Shown here: one piece after another, positions 34,641 through 46,450 of the stretch
Layout: the number at the start of each line of letters is the position of its first letter
Position numbering within the stretch: position 1 is the first letter of the stretch
Source: Acanthacorydalis orientalis
Taxonomy: Eukaryota > Arthropoda > Insecta > Megaloptera > Corydalidae
Length of the DNA stretch: 64,000 bases
Reading direction: 5' to 3'
Assembly: GCA_034766995.1 (NCBI GenBank)
Contig: CM068322.1
Location: forward strand, 34,977,439 to 35,041,438
Position numbers and translations under genes: made by a program
The notes under the pieces: model-generated
What the model saw: only the letters and a program-made list of their open reading frames with translations
Told to the model about the DNA's origin: nothing
Database searches by the model: none

Positions 34641-35662
34641 GAAACACACGGACGAAATCTCACATGTAGTCTTCGGAGCCCGACCATTGAATAGTTGGAG
34701 TTGCTTCGGTGTGATGTGACGTCCGTAGAGACGTTATTGTTCAGTGGTTTCGTTTCAATTGATTCGAGAATTTTTTTATGGTTGATAATTCCTTTTGTCT
34801 TCTTTCTTGCGTATACAGTTATACAGTATTGTGTATTTCAGTATTTAATAAGTCGAAATGTAAATGCGGTTGTTACAGAAAAACTGTTCATTGAATGATT
34901 GAAAGTCTAATGTCACAGTAGACTGTATTAGCCCGAATATTTGAGCTCCCAGTTTTTTTACGAATAAATCAAGGGAAAATCTTTTTTACAACCCCTATTA
35001 TAAGCATTATTAGATTGTATTAACCCTTATTGATAAAAACCATCAAGGGAAATATCAATGGAATCGCAGATATAAAAACTTACAGTTATAAAGTTAATAA
35101 TTATGCACTAATTAGATAAATTAATTATAAAAATTCAGAAGTAAACCATCGAACAAATCTAGACCGCACTTAAAAACCTACCGGTATACAAAACATGAAA
35201 ATATTTCAAATAAAATAACGTTCTATTAGATTTATTCCGACGATAATAAACTACAATTGATTTTTTCCCGTGCACCGAATGTGAACAGACATTCGAGAAA
35301 TGTTCAATAAGTCATAAAATATTACGAAATCTCGTTAAAAACTCCGTTTGTGCATTTTTATATCGAACAAACAGTGCATAACTGGTAACAAAAAGAGTTA
35401 TATTAGAAATTATTACGGATTTATTGTACAATAAAAAAAAAACACACAACATACACACACAAGACACGAATGCGCTCTTTCCAGTTTAATAATCGGATAG
35501 ATATCGGATCGAACACTTGACGCTCCGCTCGATGCACATGTTCTAATCTGTTTTCATGCTTTAATCCGTTTTTTAATTTATAATAAAAGTCGATCTATGC
35601 AAACAAAAAAATGGCAATGACCCAAATTCGTTCCATATATCAAACACGTCACTTATCTCCAA

Positions 35663-35667
<5 letters not shown>

Positions 35668-35724
<57 letters not shown>
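35668..35724. repeat. (TA)n microsatellite, 57 bp
   Basis: Pure TA followed by ttgtgtgtag. Confidence 0.97.
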
Positions 35725-35728
<4 letters not shown>

Positions 35729-35799
35729 GTGTAGCATTAAACATCGACGTAATGACAAATGGCATAGCCGTCACTAACGACGTCCCGAAATTATTAAAA

Positions 35800-36060
35800 T
35801 ATGATGTCCAAAACAGGCTCATTAAAACGGTCCGCCGTAAAGACTCCGTTACAGATTTTAATTATGGCGCTCATCCATCTTGTGGGGTTACAAACAGACC
35901 ACCGCCGCACAACTAGCGCCGGCGGGCACGCGGGGACGTGGAGGGAGGGTAGCACGCGTCGAGACGAACGGGGTCGGTTGCCAATCTGTCCGTCAGCCTG
36001 TTGGCGGGCCGTAATTTGCACTTTGACAGGGTTGTAATCTCTGTCAGCCGTCGCAAGCAA
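35800..36060. promoter_or_regulatory. GC-rich, repeat-free block with paired TGACAG motifs
   Basis: The block is CpG-rich and contains TTTTAATTATGG (about 35856-35867, homeodomain core) and, at about 36021-36044, tttgacagggttgtaatctc followed by tgtcagcc, i.e. TGACAG and CTGTCA facing each other, the core bound by TALE (Meis/Homothorax) proteins. Frames on both strands are open for 78 and over 100 codons but the sequence is low in recognisable protein content. A promoter-proximal or conserved non-coding element is more likely than a gene. This is inference. Confidence 0.25.
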
Positions 36061-36092
36061 AACGTCCAAGTTCGAAATTACTTCGAACGCAG

Positions 36093-36097
<5 letters not shown>

Positions 36098-36124
<27 letters not shown>

Positions 36125-36152
36125 GCACTCACACATACACACACACACACGC
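36098..36152. repeat. (CA)n-rich microsatellite
   Basis: CATACATACATACACACAC units interrupted by gcactcacacat. Confidence 0.93.
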
Positions 36153-36293
36153 AAACGAACGAGAAGAGTCGGGATAGTAAGAGCTCGAGAGCTACTGTAA
36201 CATGGCAAGTTGTGTGTGATGTACGCTCGTGTACGCAGAAATTTTTAATTATTGCGTGCCGACGTACACATATTTCCATGCTTGCAGACAAGG

Positions 36294-36351
<58 letters not shown>
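36294..36351. repeat. (AC)n followed by (AT)n microsatellite
   Basis: About 20 bp AC then 37 bp AT. Confidence 0.97.
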
Positions 36352-36354
<3 letters not shown>

Positions 36355-36909
36355 GTACAGGTCTATGCAAAAAACATTGACTGTTTCTCAAACAAAAAGC
36401 TCTAATGTACAATCTGACTGGTTTCAGGAAACAATAGAAGCATACTTGAAGACTGAAGCGTCAGATTTACAGTGGAACGAATATCGAAAATCAAATTAAA
36501 AATATCATTCGATCGTCAACAATAGTTTCCGTCGCAAAATTGATAGAGAAATAGTGAAGAAGATGAAAAAAGGAAATTTGATGAACAGATATCAGATTTG
36601 TATAACGTAGAACTGTGAGTCAAAAAATAGACATTTTAGAAAAAGTCTTATTGCATATACAGAGCGTTTTTATTAAAGCCGTTCTCCCAGATATTCTTAA
36701 ATAACTTCTAGGCACTTAATCGAAAGTTTAACAAGCTTCTAGGTTTCGTCGTGGAAGATACTTTTTGATCTATTGCGCAGCCACAGTTGTATTTCTCATA
36801 CGACCGATGGAACAAATCTGTATTCAAGAACTAAATATCGAGTTTCTGGACCACCTACAATACAGTTTCGACTCAGAACGAAGTGATTCTTACCATTTTA
36901 GGCAATTAA

Positions 36910-37740
36910 CTGCTTAAGCGTTTATGTCGAGTATGCTCGTCTTGAAAACATGGCATTTTCTTTGTTTAATGTCGAGCATACACGTCATGTTGAAAAAATA
37001 AAATTCGCTTTTGCTATTGAATATAAAATTTAAGTAAAAAAATATATACATATCTGTAATTTCAGCACATTTTAGAACATTTCTAAACAGTTTTCTCCTC
37101 TTTGTTTTGTGAATCTTACGTCTGCTATCTAGAGAAGGTATTATAGGGTGTAATAGAAAAACGTGTCAAGTGAATAACGTTTTTATTCATCCTCCCAGAT
37201 GAGTTTAACTGATACCGATGAAAATATATCTTTACATCAGAGAAAAAGGAAAAGAGCGACAACACCTGTAACGTCTTCTGATGAAAGCAGTGATGAGGTC
37301 GAAGAAGATAATGAAGTTGCGGTTTTACATACAACGATACAGAAAAGAATATCAGTAATGTCAACGTCTTCTCATGAAAGTAGTGATGATGATGTAGAAG
37401 GTAATGAACCCGATAAAAAAAAATAAAAATTCAAACGTCCAATGGAATATTAGAAGTGGAAAGCGGGCACCATTTAAATTCACTGCTCGTCCTGGCCCAA
37501 ATTTCACTATTCCCCATTCGTCAAAAACCAAATGTGTGTTCTATATGGAATTTTTTTTTAGATTATGACTCACTGAACATAATAGTGGAGCAAACTGATT
37601 TACATGCCGAGCAATATTTGGAAAGTCGCCTGAATTCGAAACAACATTCAAGATTAAAAAAATGGATGCTAGTAGACGGTAACGATTCGTCGCCGAACTT
37701 GAAAACGATAAAAACCGCAATTATTTTCGCACCAATCTAA
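36910..37740 (+). mobile_element. piggyBac-like element, 5' half
   Basis: TTAA (36906-36909), the piggyBac target, is followed by CTGCTTAAGCG and then two copies of a palindrome-type motif, GTCGAGTATGCTCGTC (36926-36941) and GTCGAGCATACACGTC (36971-36986), about 290 bp before the transposase start. The same motif occurs at 47101-47118 and 47211-47228. The element breaks off near 37740 inside the transposase N-terminal domain; no 3' end was found. Confidence 0.6.
37199..37720 (+). pseudogene. piggyBac-like transposase, N-terminal fragment
   Basis: It begins MSLTDTDENISLHQRKRKRA with the Ser/Asp/Glu-rich tail usual for piggyBac N-termini (two SDESSD/SHESSDDD repeats). After a stop at about 37424-37426 and a one-base shift it continues with FKFTARPGPNFTIPHSSKTK (about 37475-37535). 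After another shift it reads SLNIIVEQTDLHAEQYLESR and HSRLKKWMLVDGND, the start of the transposase core domain. The catalytic DDD residues and the C-terminal zinc-binding region are missing. It is a dead fragment of the piggyBac (DDE_Tnp_1_7) family. Confidence 0.75.
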
Positions 37741-38309
37741 TAGTTATCCGTCGATCGAGACAAACTACACCTTAATCCGAACTAGCGTCAATTAAAAACG
37801 TCCATTAAATCAAATTAACCTACTTTCAACGGACACACAGTCTGCCATTGATTCAGATTACGGACTCGCGACTTTTATTCTCGTTAGCGTCGTCGTTTTA
37901 TTTCGATGCAAATTAATTTAATCGTTTAAGTGGTATTTTCGACGTTTTTGTTGTACAGAGAGAGAGTAACAAGAACGTTTCGATCGGCCGTGTGATTGAC
38001 ACGAGTTTACTGTTCTTCGACGGTGTCTTCTTTTTACTGCCCAGATCGCATCCCGCCCGACAGTTTTATGAAACATTTTCATAACTGTCAAACGATTCTA
38101 TCAAATTACATCCGGATTAATTTTATTGGAATCGGATCCGTTCCGGTACGATTTTTTTCGCTCGACTCTTCGTCACGGACACGTTTTTGTATAAAAACAA
38201 TTTATATTTACCGTTCGTGGATATATTTATAAGAATCTCTCGAATCGACACGGTAATTAATCACCGGCCGTTTGATTAATGAGATAAGCGTACAATAAAC
38301 GTATAAATA

Positions 38310-38315
<6 letters not shown>

Positions 38316-38356
<41 letters not shown>
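38316..38356. repeat. (TA)n microsatellite, 41 bp
   Basis: Follows ataaataaataaatt and is pure TA. Confidence 0.96.
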
Positions 38357-38361
<5 letters not shown>

Positions 38362-38684
38362 ATTAAACAAATAAACGGAATGACCGAAACGAACGAGCGA
38401 CCTACTGGCATCGTTTCGCCGTTAGGTATATTATCGGGTTTTATCTCATGCAGCGAGCGTCGACCGAAACTCACTGTGTAGAAAGTTCGACAGAGCTGTT
38501 TGTCACAGCTCATTGACCAATTAACAATTATCAATATCTGGCGTGTCGCGCGCAGACGTATTAAGAACAATGTGATTATTTTCAGCAGATCGGGAAACGA
38601 TTTCGATGTCCTCAAACACGGAAGTACACCAATTAAGATTATATCGCGGACGTTTTCGATATTGCGTCCTGATTGTTTTTTAAT

Positions 38685-38775
38685 GACGGGGTCTGGAGAG
38701 GGGAGGGAGGCGGGGGGAACGGACCGCCGGAGTACACGTTTCGGGAGGGCTGTGTGCCTGTACGTTGGACATTCG
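38685..38775. other. Short GC-rich patch
   Basis: A G-rich run (ggggtctggagaggggaggg then aggcggggggaacggaccgc) in AT-rich sequence. The spaced G-runs could form a G-quadruplex. No gene was recognised. Confidence 0.35.
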
Positions 38776-39289
38776 GAATGTTTTTTTTTGATAGGACTAT
38801 GTTTATTTATAATATTTAGAAGTGTTTTCGGTTACCTCTTCCACACTTCATTAAACGTAGAAATTAGTCGTTCAACTTCATAAATGAATTGGTTTTTTTT
38901 AATCCCATGAAAAACAGAAAGAAAAATTCTCGTCAAAAATGTTCTATACATATTAGGTGACCAAGAAAGTTCTATTGTTGTTATAACGTACAATAATTCC
39001 AAGAGTTGTTTACAGTTGTTATCGGACAAAATTCCTAGAATTGTTGATCCGTAATATTAGAATGTGTTTTAAATGAATCTCGGACCGTTCACTTTAATTT
39101 AAAAAACAATTCTAACCCTTGAAAATGTCTGTGAAAAATAGTGTAGTACAGATTAGTGGCCTTTAAATATATCATCCAAAAGATAGTACTCTAAGACCAT
39201 AGTTTCTTTGGAAAACATCAAGGATCCCTGGATCCACGACCGGCTTCAAACGGTTAAACAACACGGTGTATACATGTAATTCACTCCAG

Positions 39290-39530
39290 ATAAGAATCAC
39301 CTGATCTTCATCATTAAAACAAAATATTTTAATTGATCTTTGAAGAAAAGGAAAACAATTTAAAACAATGAGAGAAAAGGTCTAAACTATATAGTGGAGT
39401 TTAAGTAAATCCTTCGGCATCACAATCACCTGATCTTCATCAACAAATCGACATCCAGATAACTGATTCGTGACAAAAAAAAACAATCAAAACCGTGAAC
39501 GATAACGTCTAAACTGTACAGTAAATATTC
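39290..39530. repeat. Diverged tandem duplication, period ~130 bp
   Basis: Two units share atcacctgatcttcatca (39297-39314 and 39426-39443) and a later ggtctaaactatatagt / cgtctaaactgtacagt (39378-39395, 39509-39525). The first copy includes an extra ggagtttaag. Confidence 0.55.
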
Positions 39531-39845
39531 AAGTGATTGCAGATCTCAATCTTCCAGGAATGTCTGTATAATCAGAACATTATTCTTGTAAACAAACCAC
39601 GAATCTATTCAGAATCATGGCTAGTTTTTCTACAAAAAAAAAAAAAAATATTCTCTTAATGCAGATACCTAATATGTGTGGTAAGTACCTATAAAATCTC
39701 AACCAGTTGAAACCCAAAACGAATTAATTCATATCCAACTCTCATACATCAACGATCTGACCGTTTTTATGCCGGAGGTGACAATACAAACGATGTGATT
39801 CTTTTATAATAACTCGATATGTAAACAACAAATGATCTGTACACA

Positions 39846-39849
<4 letters not shown>

Positions 39850-39894
<45 letters not shown>
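39850..39894. repeat. (TA)n microsatellite, 45 bp
   Basis: Pure TA dinucleotides. Confidence 0.96.
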
Positions 39895-39898
<4 letters not shown>

Positions 39899-40328
39899 TA
39901 TCCTGAGTACACGTACAATAATAAATAGCAGCCACTATAATAATATAATATATAAGTTGTTCTGACCTCACCCTCATCTAAAATTAAATAATAATTTCAA
40001 TATGACCGGTCATGCATTAAGCAATTGCCGCATTCCCATTCATAACAAGAGATTTGTGTTTAGGTCGTTATTGCTTGCATAGCGCTGCCATACAGCAATG
40101 GAATGCGTTAAGGGATGGTCGTTGGATAGAGCAAGGGGTGTAGTAGTGTGTATACGTACACATTCAAAAACATACGACACAAACGCACGCACACACACAC
40201 ACGCAGAGAAAGAGAAAACGAACGATATACGCACGCATGTGTACCCTGTGACTATGTTTACAAAGGTATTAAACTATCGGATTGCGTTTCACAAGAGTAG
40301 TCAATTGAATTGTTTTATTGTTAATGAC

Positions 40329-40329
<1 letters not shown>

Positions 40330-40381
<52 letters not shown>
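40330..40381. repeat. (TA)n microsatellite, 52 bp
   Basis: Pure TA dinucleotides. Confidence 0.97.
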
Positions 40382-40384
<3 letters not shown>

Positions 40385-40870
40385 AACATTCTACTAGAAT
40401 TGCGATCATGCTCAGAGAGCTACACACAGTGAAAAATCCAATCTAACAAAATTGAAAATGAATTTAGCAAAAGTGCCAAAACTATAAGTCAAGTTAAAGA
40501 CTAGTTTCCTGTTCTATTCCTTTAAATACTGAATCTAGTTATTTTGTTATTGATTTTAAAACATATTTATTATCAAAAAATAAACAAAAATTGGTCAATA
40601 GATGTTTCACACGCACAAACCTCATGGATGGAATGAGTTTTTTTTATATAATCGAACCCCGACAGATTTAAAATGAAAACTTTATTTATTTGCCTGATTT
40701 ACCTGATTGCGATATTTTATATTAAACGCACATATAATCTATGATCAAAATGATTCTGAAAATAAGAATAAATGGATGTTTCTTAAGTATTTTCGAATAT
40801 AAAAGTTCTCGTTCAATCGAACCGAACTCGTTTCAATCGAACGATGCGAAACCTAATTTCCTGCTTTTCT

Positions 40871-41060
40871 TTACCATTTTGTGAGGTTATACCGACTACC
40901 TGACCCAGATATGTTGTTATAATGACTACCTGACCCAGTGTTTTTAAATGTTAAAGTTGGCACTTCGAAATCTTGAAATGTGGTGGAAAATATTTTAATT
41001 TAAAACAGTGTTATGATTGATTCAATTTTTAAAGAATGGAACTAATTGTTGACGCCTAAC
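40871..41060 (+). mobile_element. Family A MITE, right-end fragment
   Basis: From ttaccattttgtgaggttat the sequence follows the right third of the family and ends gaactaattgttgacgccta, a mutated terminal repeat. It has a private 30-bp duplication: GACTACCTGACCCAG occurs at 40894-40908 and again at 40924-40938. Confidence 0.65.
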
Positions 41061-41224
41061 AAAATAAATAAGAACTCTTTTCATAAAGATATTACATATT
41101 TTTAAGAACGATTTTAAATAAACATATAATCAAAGTAGACGTTTGTTAAGCGTACAATAAACATAGTCAAGGATGAATACGAAGAGGAACATACACACAC
41201 ACACACAAACACACACAGAAACCG

Positions 41225-41420
41225 TCGGGGGTATATGGTCGGCTATTGTTACCGCAGAATTGTGAAGACCATGGGGAGAGAGGGCTATATATTTTATACG
41301 GCAATGAGTCCGATGGCAGTTAACCATAGGAGACTGTGTGTCCCCCCGCGCGAACCCAGAACGAACGCCGCCGCCGTAAGCGGAGGACGGAGCCCTTTTG
41401 TCGCGGGAGAAGTGAAAAAA
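41225..41420. other. GC-richer, repeat-free block
   Basis: It follows a (CA)n tract (41190-41218). It contains a CpG-rich stretch gaacgccgccgccgtaagcg and a string cagttaaccataggaga. No frame on either strand gives recognisable protein. Possibly regulatory. Confidence 0.25.
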
Positions 41421-41858
41421 AAATACACACGCACACATTTCAATTAACAGGATTCTAATGCACGGGTGCAGGCGACGTCGTCAACATTCGAACGCATATT
41501 TATAATTAGATGCGGTGTTCTTTTCGCCATTCATCAGACACAATCGGACAATAGGAACGTTTTTCACTCTTTTCATACACTTTTTCGATCCGTTTAGATC
41601 GCACTTTAGTAACATAATCATATCTATGAGACGGAGGACATAAACGCGGCGACGTTTCAATGAAACGCTCGTTTGCTTGGAAACTTTTTAATTTATTAAT
41701 ACACATTCGATAAATAGAATAAATATAGACAGCCAGTGAAACGATGACGACCTCTCTTCTCTCTCTCTCTCTGTCTCTCTGTGTGTGTGTGTTCAAATAA
41801 ACCGTTGAATATTTCATTTAATCTTTTAATATGAATGCATCGACGAATCTCAGCGTAC

Positions 41859-41936
41859 AGATAACTTGTGAAAGAAGATAAATAAACAGTGTTTTATCTC
41901 GGTAGTCGCCAGATAAGAGTGAACAAACACTACATA
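41859..41936. promoter_or_regulatory. Cluster of GATA-factor type sites
   Basis: Four AGATAA/TTATCT cores occur in 80 bp (acagataact, aagataaata, ttatctcgg, cagataagag). GATAA is frequent by chance in AT-rich DNA, so the density is only suggestive. Confidence 0.2.
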
Positions 41937-42659
41937 GTGGCTGTTATTGGTGTCGGTGCGTGAAAATAAATTACATATCATGTTATTTATCGATATGCGG
42001 CGACCGAGTTTCCACAAACTGGCCAGATTCTCGGAATGCGAAACTGTTTATGACAATTCTTCAATTCGATTTTCATACAATTACATTGTTTACACATCTT
42101 CACTGTGTTATGGAATTATCGGTCGTTTCAAAGTCAAACTTGTGCGAAAGTGATCGAGAATCGAAACGAAAATGGAAATTGCTTTTAAATGCAAAAAAGG
42201 AGCCTGATTCAAATGATACTGCGCTCTTTTATTATCGATATACGGATCTATGAAGCGGAAAATATTAAAATATCTGGTAAAAGAATTGAAATAAAATAAT
42301 AAGTTAGCTTCTTACATTCTTTTTTTTTGAATAACAACAAAATAAGAAGTAATCATATTTGGATTAAAGTAAAAGGACCGATCAGTGATAATTATTAAGG
42401 GCTGGATTTTTGGGGCACGACGATAACTATGATTATTACAGCCTGAACACAAATAATAGTCGGCGTACTCACATAATTTACTTTACAAGTGAATACAAAA
42501 CTTGATTGTTACATCTAAACGTGAATGAGCAACATACATTAAACAAAAGACTAAAATAACTTAAGATATTAAACAACAAATAAATAACAAGAGATATAAA
42601 AAAATCAATACTAAAAATACTAACAGAATAAAAAAAAAGCTTATCCGATTTTCCACATT

Positions 42660-42850
42660 AAGAAGTTTGTTTTCTCCCACAAACGAATTACTTACTGATC
42701 CCACAAATCATAAAAAACAATCTGATGACCGAAAATGTTCAATAAATGATTATTAGTTACTTTCGATGGTTGTTTATGTGAATTTCAATAAAAATATCTT
42801 CATCTTCAATGTTAAAGCGTAGTAAAATCTGATAAAAATTTACAAATTCA
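42660..42850 (+). repeat. Family B foldback element, left arm and centre
   Basis: tctcccacaaacgaattact, gatcccacaaatcataaaaa, gaaaatgttcaataaatgat, tttcgatggttgtttatgtg, aatttcaataaaaatatctt and catcttcaatgttaaag in family order, one of the clearer left arms. Confidence 0.65.
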
Positions 42851-43100
42851 ACTCCCAGTGAATTATCTTCACTCGAATTTAAATATCAATGGAATGATTG
42901 CTAACTAAAATCATTTTTTTTAGTAAAAAATAATTAAATTTCTAAAATACAAGTTTTTAAAAAAATACGAAATCTGAATCGTTTTTCTTTGTCCATTCAC
43001 AATTGCTAGTCATAATCATTAAGATACACATGTTTGGACCAACATTATTAACAGATACAAAATTTGATTATTCACTTCACTTGTAAATATTTTTGTTTAA

Positions 43101-43203
43101 CCCTTGGACTACACATCGGGGTCAAAATGACCTCAACAACAGTGTTTTGTATGTTTCATATAGATAGTATACTACACACTATCTGTATAAAACATACAAA
43201 GGG
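43101..43203. mobile_element. 103-bp piggyBac-type MITE
   Basis: TTAA flanks both sides (43097-43100 and 43204-43207). The ends are CCCTTGG on the left and, reverse-complemented, CCCTTTG on the right, the CCC-type termini seen with TTAA targets. The left half holds ggggtcaaaatgacc, a self-complementary motif. The right half is a long hairpin: TTTGTATGTTTCATATAGAT (from 43146) pairs with ATCTGTATAAAACATACAAA (to 43200) at 21 of 23 positions around a 9-nt loop. Confidence 0.75.
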
Positions 43204-43296
43204 TTAATATCTTAACATCCAACAAGTTCACACTTACAGCAACCAATCATATTCAATCATTTACACTGCACATACTTGAAATGTGTAGAAAGATTC

Positions 43297-43501
43297 AAAA
43301 GATCCAAAAATGTATTACAATTTCATCGACTCAAAGCAGCCATCTTTTATCGACAAGGGATTTGTCAGTTACCCGATGAAAGAAGCAAAGTTATACAAAC
43401 TAATGAGAGATATTATGAGGATTGAAATATATCCATGTATTTCTATAAATAAACATTAATTTTCTATAAAAAAAAATCATAGAACTAATTGACACACCTA
43501 A
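43297..43501 (-). mobile_element. Family A MITE, end fragment inside the 1-kb duplication
   Basis: It matches the last 200 bp of the complete copy 58423-58921, ending in aattgacacaccta followed by ATA, i.e. a preserved terminal repeat. Confidence 0.75.
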
Positions 43502-44322
43502 TAATATATAAAAGATCTATGTACGAAAAAAATCTTCAAATTTGTCTGTGCTGAATGATTATTCTGTGCCTTACCGTTCTATCGACGATATGGCACAAAC
43601 ATCAATCAAAAATGGTTAATGCATTTATACAACATTTTTGATCAGAAAAATGATTTACAGTTCGTGGAATCGAAACAGAATTCATTTTTAAAAGCGAATT
43701 CAGCTACAGAGACAAAACTGTACAGTGAAGTTTTTAAATGATTTTCAAAAACCATCACTTTTTAACACAGTTTGTTTTTCAGAGAATATTCCAACGGTAT
43801 AAATAAATTACAGTCAAACGAAACAAGAACGAAGTTCTCTGAGAATAATAACATTGCTTCACATGTGAATAAACAACAAACAAAAATCACTAATAAACAA
43901 TTACTGGATATCTTTGGACAGAAAAATCGTTGCAGTGAAAAAATCATTTACGAAACTGGATTTGACCAGCCTCAAAAATATTTTGTAATAAATTAATCGT
44001 TTTCAAGAACAGAACCATTTTCGACTTTAAAACTTCTACAATTTTTTAAATATGTCCACAAACGTTTCCCCAGACACTATTTAAAACACCCAAAGCCGTA
44101 TAAAACATTGTCAATATTTTACTAGAACATAATAACAAAGTATATACAGAAATGATAAATGAATCTAAACAGATTATATTGAATTCTTACAGCATTTTAT
44201 TCTATTTAAAGACAGTATTGCACGCTTGTCTAACGTCCAAAGGTGCACACAATTATCTAAATGAACACTGAATGAACACGACTTGAATTCAATCCTTCGA
44301 CCTATTGGCTATTGAACTGATT
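43297..44322 (+). repeat. 1-kb dispersed duplication, copy 1
   Basis: It aligns with 58733-59712 from a Family A end (gaactaattgacacacctaa) through a Family B arm (43608-43735) and a unique-looking stretch to ttcgacctattggctattga. By eye identity exceeds 90% in the central 700 bp. Copy 1 has two insertions relative to copy 2: about 17 bp near 43550 (tgaatgattattctgtg) and a short one near 44183. No target duplication was found. Confidence 0.85.
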
Positions 44323-44682
44323 TTCAGAATTGAAATGTGTTCAATTTGTCCATAAACATTGATTTTCTATAAAAAAAAAGAGTCGAATTAATTTGTACGG
44401 CTGATATTACAACGAACTGTCGATAATCCAATTGATCGATTCCGACAGTGTAAGAGTCGAGTTTACAAGACATGGAGAGTTCATTTTTCAAAACTATATT
44501 CTTTTCATTCACAAAGAAGAAATTAATTATTCCATTCATCGTTTCTGACGATTACTGAGAAGACATTCTGATCAATACGTCCCGAAATAAATTAATAAGC
44601 GCATACAATAAAATCGCTTTTAAACTCGGCACGATTACTTCTTCTCCGAATTATTAATTTTAAATGTTTCTTACAGAACCCA

Positions 44683-44689
<7 letters not shown>

Positions 44690-44723
<34 letters not shown>
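44690..44723. repeat. (TA)n microsatellite, 34 bp
   Basis: Pure TA dinucleotides. Confidence 0.95.
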
Positions 44724-44724
<1 letters not shown>

Positions 44725-44856
44725 CATGTTAAAAATAAATCCAATACGTAACATGTTGTTTAAAATTAAATGTTACTTGTAACTTTCACCGCAAACTATT
44801 TAGGCTAAATTTTTCAATTACTGAAATGATAATAAAATTAATTGACTAGCGAAATG

Positions 44857-44858
<2 letters not shown>

Positions 44859-44899
<41 letters not shown>
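44859..44899. repeat. (TA)n microsatellite, 41 bp
   Basis: Pure TA dinucleotides. Confidence 0.96.
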
Positions 44900-44900
<1 letters not shown>

Positions 44901-45081
44901 GCACTATGAAACTGGTTTTCAATCTTTAACTTTCTTGTAATTAAACACATGAAAGATCGCATTTAACAGCAATCAACAACTGCAGAATCGAGGTAAGCAC
45001 CTCGATTTGACTAATTGTGGAGATGTTGTTGAGTGGAAAGAAATCTAATTATAAATGCAGCGTTTAATTTATTATATTCGG

Positions 45082-45085
<4 letters not shown>

Positions 45086-45119
<34 letters not shown>

Positions 45120-45134
45120 GTGTGTGTGTGTGTG
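45086..45134. repeat. (TA)n followed by (TG)n microsatellite
   Basis: 32 bp of TA and then 15 bp of TG. Confidence 0.96.
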
Positions 45135-45139
45135 GAGTG

Positions 45140-45880
45140 ATCATGTCATGAAATAACATCATTTATTACTTTCAATATAAATTGTTTAATGCTCCTGTGA
45201 TTTATATATATACATTTCTAGCTAGTTTAATGCGGATTTAGACTGAAATTAAATAAAAGCATTAGCGGGTTCTAATTCCGACTGATCTTCGTACAAGTAT
45301 TAACTTTTAATTCGAGATTTATGTACGTTCAGATATTTAACACTTGATTTATAGTTGTACAGAAGATGCGCTCGTTTAATGACCGTGCTTACTGAGAAGC
45401 TTTGTGTACTAGTGTTACGCATACAAAACCAGACTATTCATCTCGACGAATAAAAAAATCGCAGCGAGATCTCTCATTGACGATCGAAACTCAACAGAGA
45501 TTTTATTATAAATCCAGATCGTCCGTTCTAGAAGAGGATGGGAAACGTACGTCCTGATCGTGTATTTAACGAAATGAGGAGACGCGCCGTGTGAGATAAC
45601 AACACATTAACTCGAAGATATGCCGGGCGTTCCGTGCATGTCAGATAAGAAAATCACACACACGCGTGCGGAAAAATGTTCAAGCATTCAAGGACTGTGT
45701 AAACTGTTATCACCGTCTACCGCACAAGCCAATAAATACGTCTCGATCTGGTAAATTAATAATGGGATGAGTACGGTAATGTCTGGCCGGTCATTATCGC
45801 ATCTCAGACACAATGCGACAAATAACTGCACAGATAAGATACTTAAAATGTTAACGCCTGTTTAATCTGTCCTGAGATTG
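45140..45880. other. Repeat-free spacer with scattered GATA sites
   Basis: Slightly GC-richer from 45360. AGATAA/TTATC cores occur at about 45595, 45642, 45706, 45794 and 45833. No gene was recognised. Confidence 0.3.
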
Positions 45881-45908
45881 TTCATTTATATATATACATA
45901 CACACACG

Positions 45909-45913
<5 letters not shown>

Positions 45914-45954
<41 letters not shown>
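45914..45954. repeat. (TA)n microsatellite with CA edges
   Basis: Pure TA with cacacacgcatac before and ctcacatacacacaca after it. Confidence 0.96.
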
Positions 45955-45955
<1 letters not shown>

Positions 45956-46079
45956 TCACATACACACACACTTTTTGAAAGTTTTGTTCAAACATTAATT
46001 TTCTCTCCCATCGTCGCGAGTCCATCATCCTAACAAGTTTTATACTTCGTTCCTTTGCATGTCGTTTAAACAATTACGG

Positions 46080-46240
46080 TATTTTCATTAAAATGCACAT
46101 TCGAAATGATCTAAAACAATCATTGTTGATTTACTGATCATTTTTAATCAGAAACGTTTTTTTCTTATAATTTGTGGGATGAGAAAAACAAGCATTTGTA
46201 AAAAATGAGTTTAGTCGCAGTGATAGAACCAATAGAAACA
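46080..46240 (-). repeat. Family B foldback element, right arm
   Basis: ttgatttactgatcattttt, aatcagaaacgtttttttct, tttgtgggatgagaaaaaca and gtttagtcgcagtgatagaa run from inner to outer end. Confidence 0.55.
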
Positions 46241-46309
46241 TTTTTAATAGTTAATAATAACATTTTCTCTAATTTAAATTAAATTCTATCTCTAATAAAG
46301 TATTTCATA

Positions 46310-46450
46310 ACTCGCACAAATTTCTACTAATCGAAAGTATACAATAATCGATTATTGATCATTTTTGATACCAATTTATATGCATTTCGATAGAAATAAC
46401 ATCATTTTGGCCAAATGGTTAGTACAGAAAAACCTAAAAGAAGATCACTG
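46310..46450 (+). repeat. Family B foldback element, left arm
   Basis: gtatacaataatcgattatt, gatcatttttgataccaatt and tatgcatttcgatagaaata are close to the family consensus. Confidence 0.6.

Noticed and set aside
41190..41225. CRISPR-like array from regularly spaced CA blocks (also 36098-36152)
   Set aside because: These are interrupted (CA)n microsatellites without constant repeats or unique spacers of fixed length.
43101..43203. Rho-independent-type terminator or bacterial hairpin
   Set aside because: The long hairpin is the inner repeat of a TTAA-flanked transposon remnant, and nothing in the window is bacterial.
43772..43996. Open frame of ~74 codons in copy 1 of the 1-kb duplication, ending GFDQPQKYFVIN
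   Set aside because: It starts with TTG, not ATG. Copy 2 has the same frame with a stop (tta cag to tta tag) and, by my comparison, about five amino-acid changes (for example F/Y, N/K, F/V, Y/H) against two silent ones, so there is no sign of selection for a protein.
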